Assembly: GCF_030272615.1 (NCBI RefSeq)
Contig: NC_081414.1
Coordinates: 661,052,438-661,116,437 of the forward strand
DNA length: 64,000 nt
Origin: Cryptomeria japonica
Lineage: Eukaryota; Streptophyta; Pinopsida; Cupressales; Cupressaceae
Reading direction: 5' to 3'
The translations under genes were made by a program, and so were the position numbers. Below the pieces are notes generated by a model. It saw nothing but the letters and a program-made list of their open reading frames with translations. It was not told where the DNA came from and did not search any database. Below, in pieces: positions 49,530 through 61,244 of the stretch; the first letter of the stretch is position 1; every line of letters starts with the position of its first letter.

Positions 49530-49712
49530 TAGTCATTTATTTAGTCATTTTTATTTGCATGTGACTAATTATTTAGTTGTGTTTCTTACTTGATGACCAA
49601 ATTAGTCATTTATAGTTGTGTTGCAAAAGATGACTAGAATTTAGTCATTCTTAGTTGTCATGACTAAAAGTTTTAGTCACCTAGTCATTTATTTGCCATA
49701 TTTCTACTAGTG
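49530..49712 (-). mobile_element. Possible CACTA (En/Spm-like) transposon end
   Basis: The right border reads TTTCTACTAGTG, which on the minus strand is CACTAGTAGAAA, the form of a CACTA terminal inverted repeat. The adjoining 180 bp hold about six variants of TTAGTCATTTA in both orientations, like the subterminal repeats of this superfamily. The other end was not found, so this may be a truncated end or a chance match. Confidence 0.4.
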
Positions 49713-51313
49713 AAATGGTATATATGTATATATTTCTATTTGGGAAATAGGGTTTGCAAGCTTAGGCATGCAAAATAGTAACTAGACCTATTTCCCAAAT
49801 GGTTTTACATTTAAAGAGAGGGTTAATCTACTTGGCTCAATCACAAATATGATTGAAAAGGGCTAAGTACAAGAGAGATTTGGGTCTCCTTGTTTGAATT
49901 GAAAATGAACTATGGAAATTTGTAAGATGGATGTCTCAAATGAGGGGATGAGGCTTTCTTTTATACCTCACCTCATGAAATGTGAATGAAATTTTAAAGT
50001 AGGTTGACATGGGAAGGGAATTTCCAACTATATTTTCTGATCGTTGGAGGGTCCAAAATTGGGCCCCTATAAGTGGGACAAAGGCACTTGAACATCCTTA
50101 TCCATCCTATTAGGGTTTAACTTAGGACCACAAAGCTAGGTGCTAGGTAAAAATTGAGATTTGAAGCCAGCGTGAGCAAAATCAAAACATTGTCAAATCA
50201 TAGAAGGTCAAAACGCTTAAGTAAGGATGAAATTTTATATGGATAGAATTTATGATATTAAATTTAGCCCCCACTTTGGCAAGAGTATGAGCTTTAAATA
50301 TACTCTAGGTAAAGTACAAAATAGCATTGAAAACCTTTCATCAAGATATTAAAGAGGCAAAACATGACAAACCCCCAACTTGGACTTAGGATCTTATCAA
50401 TCTGATACCAAGATAAAAGGAGAAACACATAAAGAGAAGGGAGAGCATGATTATGCTAGCCTAGTAAGGCTTATGCTTACTATGAGTCATGTTGAGAAAG
50501 AAAAAATTAAATAGAAAAAAATGGTGCAAAATATTACAAGAAAAAGGCGTTGTTTTCAAAGTAATCTTGAATGATGAATTGATATGTCATGGCATGTGAT
50601 CAAAGTGTACAAACCAAACCTCATGGTGTAGTTGCAATCATTGGTTCAACATGGAAAAGGTTAAAGTTGATGAGCACTAGGTAGATATAATATCAATCAT
50701 TGCATTTGTTAATGCTAACATTATGATGAGATCGCATTTATACCTTTCAACAAAAAACATTTTTGATTAAGGGAAAAAACTATTGGATAGATAATTTTGT
50801 TGTTTGATAAAAAAACATAGATGTCTATATTAAAATGAAGCCAAAGGTCAACCCATGCAACAATGGACTATAATAATGTATACTAATTTTGACATGACTA
50901 TCATTGGAGGCTCTCCCAAAAATGACAAAAAAATTCCATCTCCAAACCCTATAGTTGTCAAGTATTTAAAAGTGTAGGTTTTTAGGCCTTCTAAGAAGAA
51001 CAATGAGATTAATTTTATCTAGGACTTTCCCCATGAAATTAGATGCCAAAAACCCTTATAAATTCAAGACAACTTGGGAAGGTATTTGCAAGATTTCTCT
51101 AATACAATGTTGGAGTAGCCAAAATTAACTTGTAATATATAGGAATTTCTAAAAAAAATTACATAGTAAGAATTTTGTCATACAAATTGTATTAACAATC
51201 ACAAATGAGCCTTACATAAAAAGACAAGGGTGGGGAGATGAGATGGTAGAAATAAGACTATCATTCCAAATGTGAGACTCTGTGAGACCACTTAATACAA
51301 GTGCAAGGACATG
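49713..51313. other. Gene-free stretch with one inverted repeat
   Basis: A 14-bp perfect inverted repeat, ATTTGGGAAATAGG (about 49739) and CCTATTTCCCAAAT (about 49786), is separated by about 30 bases. No gene is supported in the remainder. Confidence 0.5.
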
Positions 51314-51318
51314 TATTG

Positions 51319-52748
51319 TGTTGGCAACAATGTAGCAAATTGAGGCGGGGGGGGGGGGGGGTTTGGGGGGTGAATCAATTTGCACCAAAAATTCAACAAC
51401 TTAAACAACAAAACATATTTGATGATTAACAGTTAAAGCATGAAACAACACCACACACATAATGTCAATATTTTTGACGTGGAAAATCTAGTTAAGGGAA
51501 AAACCACAGTGGGAACCTACCCACAATGAGATAATACCTTGTTAGGAGTAAATGTGAATATTACAATGGGAATGCATATGCATTAAGACACACTGCCTAT
51601 AGATCACTACTCAAAATAAGAAACCCAGAAAGGCTAAAACCTTAAGGGAAGGCTCATTGCCTTATAGGAAGTCTCCTTAACTTACAAAAAAAAATTGGAC
51701 TACAATTTGGATCATATGAACTGTGAAAATAGCATCTCCATATGCTTGAGTACAGTTCCAGTTAAGCACACAGTCTTCTCTGCAACCCTTCTCTTCTCCT
51801 TCTCACTTCCAAAAGATCAAATCACTTGTTTGCATATCAAACACAATCATTCCCTGGCATATACAATGCAAACACTCGCATACATACATCTTACATGATT
51901 ATTACGTATATTTATACAAACCCTTCAACCTATATTTCAAGGTCAGTTAAACCCACAATACAAATTATAAAATAATATCCTCACACGCTACAACAATACA
52001 TGCAGACCAAAAAAATATCGGCTAAGACATAGTCTAGACCCAAATCAATACCACAAACATGCAACATCTCCAACAATCACGCCTCGATCATCCGCAACAT
52101 GCTACAACCACCAAGAATATCGTATAGCACGAAGAACATCACCAGACAAGGAAAATCTTCAATAACGCACATGATAATCAATACAAACCATGAATACACA
52201 GAAAACGATCAAAAAATATTCACAAGAAACGTGAATTGCATCACAACAACCACAACAACTCGAATCATCAAAATCATCATCGTGTCTCTACAGGAGCATA
52301 AGAATATCAACATAACTGACTGTCAACCTGAGAGATTCGCTTGTGGATATCAAAATCATGAACCAAGATAACTGAAGACACACATCAATGTACATAACAC
52401 ATTCTACACATCTGCAACCAAAGATATAACAATTCTAGAGTAATATAGAGCACAAACCAGAATACCAGATAACACAAACAACTACATAACATCCACAATA
52501 CCGGATCTCATAACTCGATCAAATCATCATGTGGACCTCTGCAAATGGGAATCAACCATCTACAAACAACATACCAGAAACCCTTTAAACTGCATCAGCT
52601 CATCTGCAATACATAGGCTAAACCAACTCATCCAATCAAACTGCAACACTGGAATACATAAAAAATTGTCCAACAATCTCCACATATGTCGCATATGTTG
52701 ACATTAATGGCAACACATCAATGACAACATATCAGCCAATATCCAACA
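51319..52748 (-). repeat. 3' LTR of Copia B
   Basis: A 1,430-bp LTR from TGTTGGCAAC to ATATCCAACA, with a G-tract of about 15 bases near 51347-51361, GACGTGGAAAAT and GGGAAAAACCACAGTGGG near its left end. It is followed at 52749 by ACCTCCCCATTTGG, the complement of the polypurine tract. Further C-rich tracts near 52855, 52910 and 53000 parallel the purine-tract cluster of Copia A. Confidence 0.93.
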
Positions 52749-53089
52749 ACCTCCCCATTTGGCATTGATGACAACATAAGAATGTGAAAAATAATCAATG
52801 CAAAGAAAGAAATCAACTCATAGCAATTTCCCTCAAAATAACAAGGATCAGTTCCCCCTTTGACAAACAACTCAAATCTCAAAATGCTTTAAGATTTTTC
52901 ACATGCTTATCTCCCCATTTAACATCAATGACAAAGGCTCAGGAATCAGGCTTCTCTCTCCAAAAATCTAAACATTTGAACCACCAACACTGACACTGAC
53001 TGCTCCCCCTGAGTAGTGACCACACTCATCAATTTAGAGCATAAAGATATCCGTGTGAAGTTCACCGGATAGATGCAAATTCATTCACC

Positions 53090-54609
53090 TTAGCTCTCAT
53101 AAGGAGGGGCAATTACCCCTAACTTCTCTCTGAGATACTCAAAAGTATCTTTAGGCAAAGGCTTTGTAAAGATATATGCAATCTGTTCCTTTGTAGATAC
53201 ATACTCTAATCTGACTTCTTTCTCATTCACCTTCTCTCTCGAGAAATGAAACTTGATTGATATATGCTTTTTCTTGGAATGCAACACCAGATTCTTTGAA
53301 ATATTGATAACACTTGAATTGTCACAATATATAACAATAGGCTCATCATAAATAACTCCTATATCCTTCAACATATATTTCATCCAAATTACCTGAGTAC
53401 AATTGCTTGCAGCAACAATGTATTTAGCTTCTGCAATAGATAAAGAAATAGCATTTTGCTTCTTACTTTCCCAAGAAACCATTTTCTTTCCCAAAAAGAA
53501 TGCACCACTTATAGTGTTCTTCCATTGACCAACATCACTTGCCCAATCAACATCTGTAAAATAACTCAAAGTAAAGTCATCATTCTTAGAATACCATAAA
53601 ACAAAATCAACTATTCCTTTCACATATTTGAATATACTTTTTATAGCAATAACATGTGATTCCTTAGGATCAGCTTGAAATCTAGCGACGTGACATACAA
53701 CATTCATTATATCAGGTCTAGTATGAGTCAAATATGAAAAACCACCAATCATGGATCTATATCTGGTCTGATTAACTTTCGGAGAGTCATCATCCTTTGT
53801 CAACTTACATCTAGTCACCATAGGTGTACCAACAGGTTTAGAATCTTGAAAACCAAATTTCTTCAGCAATTCCTTCACATACTTAAAATGAGATATGAAA
53901 ATAAATTTATCCAACTGAGTAATATGCAATCACAAAAAGAATTTCATTTCACCAATCATAGATATTTCAAATTCATTATGCATCTCTTCAACAATTTTCT
54001 TACATAGACAATCATTTCCTCCAAAGATAATATCATCAACAAAAACTTCAATAATTAAGATATTATTATGATCAATCTTGAAATAAAGATTACTGTTAGC
54101 AGTACCTTTATTGAATCCATTATTCATCAAATACTTATCCAATCTAGCATACCAAGCTCTAGGGGCTTGCTTCAATCCATACAATGCTTTCTTCAACTAG
54201 CAAACCATGTTCTTTTCATCTGTTAGCTGAAATCCATCTAGTTGCTCAGTGTAGACTTCTTCTTCCAATGTTCCATTAAGAAAGGTTGATTTGACGTCCA
54301 TCTGATAAACCTTGTAATCTTTGTGAGCAGCATAGGCAATAAATAATCTAACAACTTCAATTCTAGCCACCCGAGCAAAAGTCTCCTCATAGTCAATTCC
54401 TTCCATCTGTGAATAGCCTTTACAAACCAGTCTAGCTTTATTTCAGACAACTTCACCCTGTTCAATCAACTCATTCTAGAATACCCATTTAGTTCCAATT
54501 ACATTTTTATTCTTAGGTCTAGGAACAAGAATCGATGTGTTATTTTTCTCAATCTGATTCAATTCTTCTTCCATATCTTTAATCCAATTTTCATCTTTGC
54601 AAACTTCAT
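53090..54609 (-). pseudogene. Reverse transcriptase and RNase H of Copia B (truncated, broken)
   Basis: In minus-strand order it starts within reverse transcriptase (CKDENWIKDMEEELNQIEKN) and continues [40 protein letters not shown] and EVFVDDIIFGGND. The two catalytic Asp residues of polymerase are intact here. Frames 54406-54197, 54196-53930 and 53929-53090 are separated by single in-frame stops. RNase H ends with CDNSSVINISKNLVLH, LEYVSTKEQIAYIFTKPLP and VIAPPYES. The upstream frame is broken near 54470. It has no start codon or promoter of its own, so it is not expected to be made. Confidence 0.92.
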
Positions 54610-54687
54610 CAACAATATCCACATATGTCACATATGTTGACATCGATAGAAACACATCAATGACAACATATCAGTCAATATCCAACA
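54610..54687 (-). repeat. Residual start of the 5' LTR of Copia B
   Basis: Seventy-eight bases ending CAATATCCAACA match 52671-52748, the corresponding end of the 3' LTR. The word CAACAAT at the inner border may have served as microhomology for the deletion. Confidence 0.9.
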
Positions 54688-54692
54688 TATTG

Positions 54693-56305
54693 AGTATACA
54701 TAAAGTGGGATAAAATAAAACAAGCATCTCTAAGTGAAATCAAGTGGTATGAATAGGACCTACTCAAACTAGATAGGTAAAACAAAATTTCATGTTGACA
54801 TTACAAAGATTATAAATGTAGATTGAAGATTACATAATATTTATGAAATGATTCAAAGGGTGTATAAGCATAGGTTTTCTACAATTCAAATTGTTGATTC
54901 ACACACCTTAACTATAACATGATTTGTCTAATATACAAACCACAATTAATGATGGATTTAAAGAATAATCAACCCTTAAAAAAATTATAACCTCTTAATT
55001 TTTTTTATTAACTATTTAAATAATATGTTGAGATTGTGGGTTTCAAAAACAAAAAAAGTTAATAATTTTTTTTTTTAAAGATGATGAGAGGAGTATGAAA
55101 GATAAGAAATAGAAAACATATTAAGGACCTTGTAATAGATACTATTGAAAATCTAATTGATAAAACACGAGAAGACCTAAGTGAAATGTTATTTCCTAAA
55201 TTGAAATATTTGCATGAAAATATGAACCTCCTAGACCAAGATTTATCCCCATGATAATTAAGACAAGGGTACTAATGGAAGGTATATATAGTGACTCAAC
55301 CAAAACAAAGAGATGTTGGGAACTAAATTCTTTGATATAAAATTAACTAGGGAAAAGTAGATAGATAAAAGTGGTAAAATAAGATTTCAATAAGAATGTT
55401 AGAATATTAAAATAAAAGAAACAAATAAATTTGGAAGCTAAGAAGAAAAGTTCATCCAAAAAGAAGGAAAAAATAAAACAACAAAACTTGATACGATTAT
55501 GAATATCGAAATAAGAAAGTTATTATTTTTTTGGTGAAGATACTAATAAAGTAGTAGAATAAACATTTATTTTAGAATTTTCATGTGAAATAAATTGGAC
55601 TCAAATCAATCAAGACAAAATATATTATTTTATGTGAACTCTAAGAAATGAAGCACTAAAATGGTATATATAAAAGTGTCCTAAACATAACAAAGAATGG
55701 TACGAAATAAAGGAGAAATTCCTCTTTCAATTGGAATAACTTTAAGTTATATTAGAGATTGTTAGTAAATGAGAGATCTATTAGAAGAGGAAGGAGAAAA
55801 TTTGACATAATTAGAACACAAATTTAAGGAAGTGGTGAAAAATAGAGAATTGAATTATTTATATGTTTAGATTGTTTCCAAAATTAAGAAGTGTATTGGC
55901 TGATAGGAACTTCGACATAGTTGACGTGTTTTATAGTCATTTACAATACATACTAAATTCACAAGTGACTTTACCTCTCTTGAAATAATATCAAATTGCA
56001 AAACAAAATTCAACTATCCCAAGGCTTCGAATGTGAGGTCTTGGCTTTGCAAGTTAACTCAATAGTTCAATGTGACAATGTTTTACAAAGGGACTTGTGC
56101 AATGTAAACTACAAATAAGAGTTATATTTGAAAGGTAAGAACTTCATTTGCATATTCTACCTTGAATAAGTGTTCAATGATCCTTAACATGATTTAATTT
56201 ATGCTTTTCAAAACTTGAAAATTGTATCATTGAGTATGCATGCCACATAACTTGCACAAAAATAATGAAAAAAAGTCTTTTTATTTTTATTGTGTAAGAA
56301 ATGAA
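54693..56305. other. AT-rich stretch without an intact gene
   Basis: Apart from a gag-like scrap around 55600-55740 (listed separately), no coding region or repeat is recognised. Confidence 0.5.
55600..55740 (+). pseudogene. Possible gypsy gag fragment
   Basis: With an interrupting stop, the forward frame reads LRNEALKWYI and then KCPKHNKEWYEIKEKFLFQL. The spacing of ALKWY to the W-Y-E-I-K-E-K-F-L-F-Q segment is like the retrotransposon gag core of gypsy elements. No zinc knuckle or pol follows in this stretch. Confidence 0.4.
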
Positions 56306-56489
56306 GCATATACATATACATAAACATAAGCATATACATATACATACACATATGCATATACGTATATGTATATGTATATTACGTATATGTGTATATGCAT
56401 ATGCATATATGTATATGCATATGCATATATGTATATGCATATGCATATATGTATATGCATATACATACATACATGCATGCATACATACA

Positions 56490-56521
<32 letters not shown>
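56306..56521. repeat. Compound (CATA)n/(TATG)n microsatellite
   Basis: About 215 bp of tetranucleotide and hexanucleotide variants (ATACAT, ATGCAT, CATA) end in a clean run of about 14 CATA units. Frames across it on both strands are translations of the repeat and are not genes. Confidence 0.97.
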
Positions 56522-56839
56522 GTATGAATGGTTAGAAAGCTGAGAAAACATGTAACATTTTATCAAATTTTATTATAAAATAAGTAATTCTAATAATGTT
56601 GAAGTTGAAAAATACTATTGAAGATTACAAACATGTCAATGGAGGCAAATTAGAAGCCCAACCTTTTAAGCTTCTTATCCAAACATATTTAAAAGCAATG
56701 AGATTTTTTTTTTTGAGTTAAAAATACGTGCATGTTACATAACGCGAGTGCATGCATAACGTGCTTGTGTTTTCAAAATGCAATCATTTTTTTTTATATA
56801 AAAATGTGATAATGTTTTTGATGATATGATGAATCAATA
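56522..56839. other. Gene-free spacer
   Basis: AT-rich sequence between the microsatellite and the copia LTR fragment, with two T-runs. Nothing else is recognised. Confidence 0.5.
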
Positions 56840-57441
56840 AGGATCCGGACAACTACTGAGAGGGGGGGTGAATCAGTAGATAGAAAACTGACTAAACTTT
56901 CACCTAACTCAAAAATAATCACTAAACTTAACTGGTTCAAACACTGAGTAATAAACTACAATTGCATTGTCAAGTTAACCGGTTTACTGGCATAACAAAA
57001 TAACAACTCTGAAATTCTCAAACCATTTAACCAAAACATCAAAATACTTACTTACAATAGTAAAAGCACATTTCAGATTATTGTCGGTCACCTTAACATA
57101 ACTAAGTGGATTTATCAGTTAAGCAAATTAACCATATCAAAACATAACCACAAAAACCATTCACCACTTGACACAATGATTTTTGACGTGGAAACCCAAA
57201 TGGGAAAAACCACGGTGGGGATGAATACCCACAAGTATTCTGAACTCTTCTGAAGTTCGCCTTGTTAGGAGACAAGACTGTTAAAATTTTACAAAAATGT
57301 CCTGTTAGGGACCACCCGGTTAAGGGATTGACTATAATGCCCTGTTAGAAGCAATACTCTGTCAGGAGTAACCTCGATAGAGGATTTGAAATCCAAGCTA
57401 ATGGATCACCTAGTTAGAGGATTTAGATAGCACTAAACCTG
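56840..57441 (-). repeat. Copia LTR fragment, reverse orientation, cut by a gypsy insertion
   Basis: It has CTGAGAGGGGGGGTGAATCAG near 56858, then GACGTGGAAACCC and GGGAAAAACCACGGTGGGG near 57185-57220, in the same order and spacing as in the LTRs at 20134 and 51319. The left terminal bases are not a clean TGTTGG. The right part stops at 57441, where the gypsy LTR starts. Confidence 0.75.
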
Positions 57442-60400
57442 TGTAGTACCGCTCCTTGATCAGACTCTTTTTGTATGTTTTTTTGATTGACTTCAGTGGA
57501 GCATTATTGTATATTGATTCAGATTTTATGCGATGTTATTTCATGCTTTATCTGGATTTGTGGTGTATGATTTTATGTAGTATCTCAATGCTTATGATTA
57601 ATGTTATTTTATGGATCATTATCATGGACTGACACTCTTACCTTATATGTGCAATGTGTTATTTATATGCTGCATGTTTGCAAGTGTATGGGGATGCGAG
57701 GGGATGATTTTGCTTCACTCACTCAGGTGAGACAGAGAACATCACGATTCTCCTTCATCGATGTACGTGTCATGTCTGTATATATATATATGCACATATG
57801 GTTCTTTGGTGCAGGACATTGCAGGTACAAGTATCGGGTAGGTACGAGGTATCGACTCCACCTGGTTTCACAGGTCTGAGTGTGCCTTATATGTCTGATG
57901 GGAGTGGAGGAGATAGTTGTTGAACCCTAACTTGACCCACAGTTACACTCGTGTGAGTGTTGTCAATCGGTTGTTTTTCTTGTCTGGCCGGTATGTGAGT
58001 CAGAGTGCTTTGGTTTGGTCATTTGTGAGTCATCATTTGCTCATCCTTCATTGTGCGTGTTTCCGTTTATTTAAATGGCTATTTAATTTAATGGATGATT
58101 CTATCTCATGTTGGCGTAATTAGTTAATTATTATGCTCTGAGATTATTGATTTTATTAAATTAATGATTTGCTAGATTAAATGGTTAAATGGCTTATTTT
58201 ATTGTGTAAAGTTGCATTAATATATTTTGTGGAAGGAAATAAATGATTGCCTGGCCATTTAAGTTTTAAATGCTTATGTTGAAGGAAAGTATTGTGAAAA
58301 AGGAAATGAAATATAAATAAAAAGCTTTTCTTTTTACCTTTCCATTTAACTTTTGTATTTTATTTATTGGAAAAGAATTGTTTTTGGATAAAGGTAAATC
58401 TAATTGCTTTTTACTTTTTAAATAATTTAATCTGATTGGTGGAGGAAACTTTTAACCTATTAAGTTTAGCTTGGAATTATTTTCCCCATATATTCCTGGA
58501 AATTCATAGGAATAGGAAGACAAAAAATTTGGGAGAGAAATTTGGAAAACCATTCAGAAGGAGGAGCTGGAATTTGATTTGGTTTACAAGGACTGGGATT
58601 CTTCCATCATTTTGATTGCTACTTTGCTTCAAGGTTGGATAATCTCTTCTTGTTTGAAATTTAAATTTGAATATTTCAGTTGCTTTGTGTGTGTTAAAAA
58701 AAATCAAATATCTTTGTAGATTCTTGTGGAATGATTGGAATGGAAGAAAGAGTGCATGTTATTGTTGATTTTGTGAAACTTATATCATATGTTTGCTTAT
58801 AGGAAAGAAATGGTTCATTTCTCTATTTGTTGTATGTTTTTGTTCTTGAAAATCAACTTCTGGAATTACCTCTTCTATTTGGAATAGAATGAATTAGATT
58901 TAGTTTGTTGTATGCTTTCTAGTATCTAATTTCCCAAGATTTGGGATTTATGTTGGCAAGAATTGGTTATTGCCTTTGGCTTGATGCAAGAAATTCTTCC
59001 TGTGCATGGAAGTAAGGAAATTTATTTTAACCCTTCTCCTACCTGTTGAATTCTTCTATTGTTTCCTAAATCGATATTTATTGGGTGCTTGGGTGATTTT
59101 ATTTCACCATTTACCTTATTGGTAAATATCCCTTTGTTATTTGAATTTTGGCACAATGTGTGTGTGCCTGTGAAATGAATAGGGGATGAATCATTTTCAT
59201 GTTAAATCGATTTTGAATCATATTGGATTTAAATGCTATGGAAGTATGAAATTTTATTTCATTATTGACTTTACCTTACCCCGTGGCGGGCTAGCCCCAC
59301 CACGCGGGTCAGTAGTGTCTGCTACCCGCAGGTAGCAGTACTACCGGTCGGAAGTACTGCTACACGGTAGCAGCACTACCAGTCGGTAGGACTGCTACTA
59401 GATGGTAGCAGTATGCAATAGAAGCACTACCGGTTGGTAGTAGTGCTACTGGTCGGCAATAGTACTACCGGTAGGTAGTGTCTGCTGCCTCGACAACAAC
59501 ACTACCGCAGGTTGGCCTTGTCCCCCCCGCGTGACCTAGTACCTTTCGCGGTACAACCTTTTTATGTGCTATGAATTTAATTTTTATAAAATGAAATATT
59601 TTTAAAGAGTTGGTTTTTATGTTAAATAAAATAGTGATTTTTATTATGTGGTTTAATAAATTTATCGATGGAAATCAAGTCATGAATTAGTAATTCAAAT
59701 TGGTTAATTTGGATATATTTTGGAAATGAATTAAATGCCTATTAGGAATTCATGTTTCATTTGGTTGAATATTTGATGTGGATTTCATTCTTGATGGAAT
59801 ATTGATTTGGAAATTGAATAGATGTGGATGTCGTAAGAGTGTTTTATTTAATTTTCAATCAATGAAATTGCAAGTGCTTTGATGCTGATTTTCTCAAAGA
59901 TTGTCTGAGTGCGGACTTAGTGAAATTAACTTTCCTTGCAAGAGTTATATTGTGTTATTTTTGGTCTGTGGTTCAATCGTCTTATGGTAGTATATTTGGT
60001 ACCTTTGACCAAGTGATATATGATGACTTCGTTGTCTTAACCATGTAGTGTCTTTGCCTTATGGTTAACCAAGAGTCAATATGTCCTTGTTTTGACCACT
60101 TGTTTTTGGATAGTGGTGTTATGGTTGGCTGCTTCACCACAGGGTCCTCATGGAGTGACCATGTTTGTAGTGTCCTTCGAGAGAGTGGCTTTCGAGTAGG
60201 GGTGCGCCCAAAGTGTTTGGCAGGATAACCCATCGAAAGTTAGATAATAAGTGATAATCTAATTAATTGATTAGATGGGTAGTTCATAACATTAAATAAC
60301 TTTTGTGGTCATTGTATCAAGAACTTTTGTAACCTTGTATTTGGTTAAGTTGTATCTTTATATGTATATTGAGAAGCCATGTATTGGAAGAGCAATGTAA

Positions 60401-60750
60401 TCCTAAGTTTGGGATGTTATTTATCAGTTTCCTTTATGATATGTGTAAATGCTTATTGAAGAGGAACTATGTTGTATCCTTTAAATCTTTCAATGATGTA
60501 TCTGTTATTGCATATGGCTTCTTGTGATCATTGAGTTAATGATGGATTATTGGATTAATCGTAATTGTGGAATTTATCTTTTGGTTTAATTCTTCGTTGG
60601 TAACCCTTAAGGAATTTTGGTGTAAGTCTTTCACTTGTGTTTTATCGTGCATGTTGTGTTTAATGCACTTATTATGTTTATACTTTTTAAAAAAAGATTG
60701 TTTCACCCTTGTTTTGGGTTTTCCTTTGGGGTTCTTGGCGGGGAATTACA
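57442..60750 (+). repeat. 5' LTR of the IFG7-like element, about 3.3 kb
   Basis: It begins TGTAGTACCGC and ends GGGGAATTACA, a TGTA/TACA inverted pair, with the primer site three bases on. The right border is firm; the left border rests on the terminal pair and on where the copia LTR similarity ends. It contains a GC-rich array at 59278-59530. A TATA-like TTTATATGTATATTG lies near 60357. Frames inside have no domains. Confidence 0.8.
59278..59530. repeat. GC-rich palindromic array within the LTR
   Basis: About 250 bp of high GC in an AT-rich LTR. The core holds many variants, direct and inverted, of GGTAGCAGTACTACCGGTCG, including GTAGCAGCACTACCAGTCGG, GTAGTAGTGCTACTGGTCGG and CAATAGTACTACCGGTAGG. 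It is preceded by GTGGCGGGCTAGCCCCACCAC, almost a perfect palindrome, and followed by CCCCCCCGCGTGACC. Confidence 0.9.
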
Positions 60751-60752
60751 TT

Positions 60753-60764
60753 TGGTATCAGAGC
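60753..60764 (+). other. Primer-binding site of the IFG7-like element
   Basis: TGGTATCAGAGC, complementary to initiator Met-tRNA, lies three bases after the LTR end. Confidence 0.95.
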
Positions 60765-60905
60765 CCATGTTGCAACACTGGGTACTCTGGGTTTGTAGTT
60801 AGCCCATTCGCCTTGACCTTTTGTGTAGGTCTTAGTGGTGTGACTTCCTTGCTCTTTCCTTGCCTTTGGTCTGAATTTTTATTTTCTCTTGTGCAGTGTT
60901 AGACC

Positions 60906-61181
60906 ATGGATAGGAAAGCCAAGGGAGGTGGCTATGTTGGTAGCCACACCAGAGGTAGAGGAGGAGGATGGGATCGAGGTTCTGACCGCCATAGTCCTTC
61001 GCCACCACCCACTCATGCGAGTGTGGATCGGGATCGGTCTGTTCATCAGGAGGAACCGCATTCAAGAGAGCAGGTTCCCGGAAGGGAAGAATTATGATAG
61101 ATGTTTCAGGAGGTGCTAGCTAGACTAGGCCCCAGATCTAAGGTGGATCAACCCATCCTTGCCCAGGTAGAGGAGGTAGAG

Positions 61182-61244
<63 letters not shown>

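Larger units (their letters stand above)
51319..54687 (-). mobile_element. Ty1/copia element with a large internal deletion (Copia B)
   Basis: The target duplication TATTG at 51314-51318 and 54688-54692 bounds the unit. Read on the minus strand it keeps 78 bp of the 5' LTR start (54610-54687), jumps directly into reverse transcriptase, and continues through RNase H, a polypurine tract and a full 3' LTR (51319-52748). The rest of the 5' LTR, the primer site, gag, protease and integrase are missing. The residual LTR segment differs from its partner at about 7 of 78 positions. Its proteins closely resemble those of Copia A, so both belong to one family. Confidence 0.95.

Noticed and set aside
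56174-56566. Long reading frames rich in Tyr, Cys, Met and His on both strands
   Set aside because: They are translations of the CATA/TATG microsatellite; opposite-strand frames have the same low-complexity nature.
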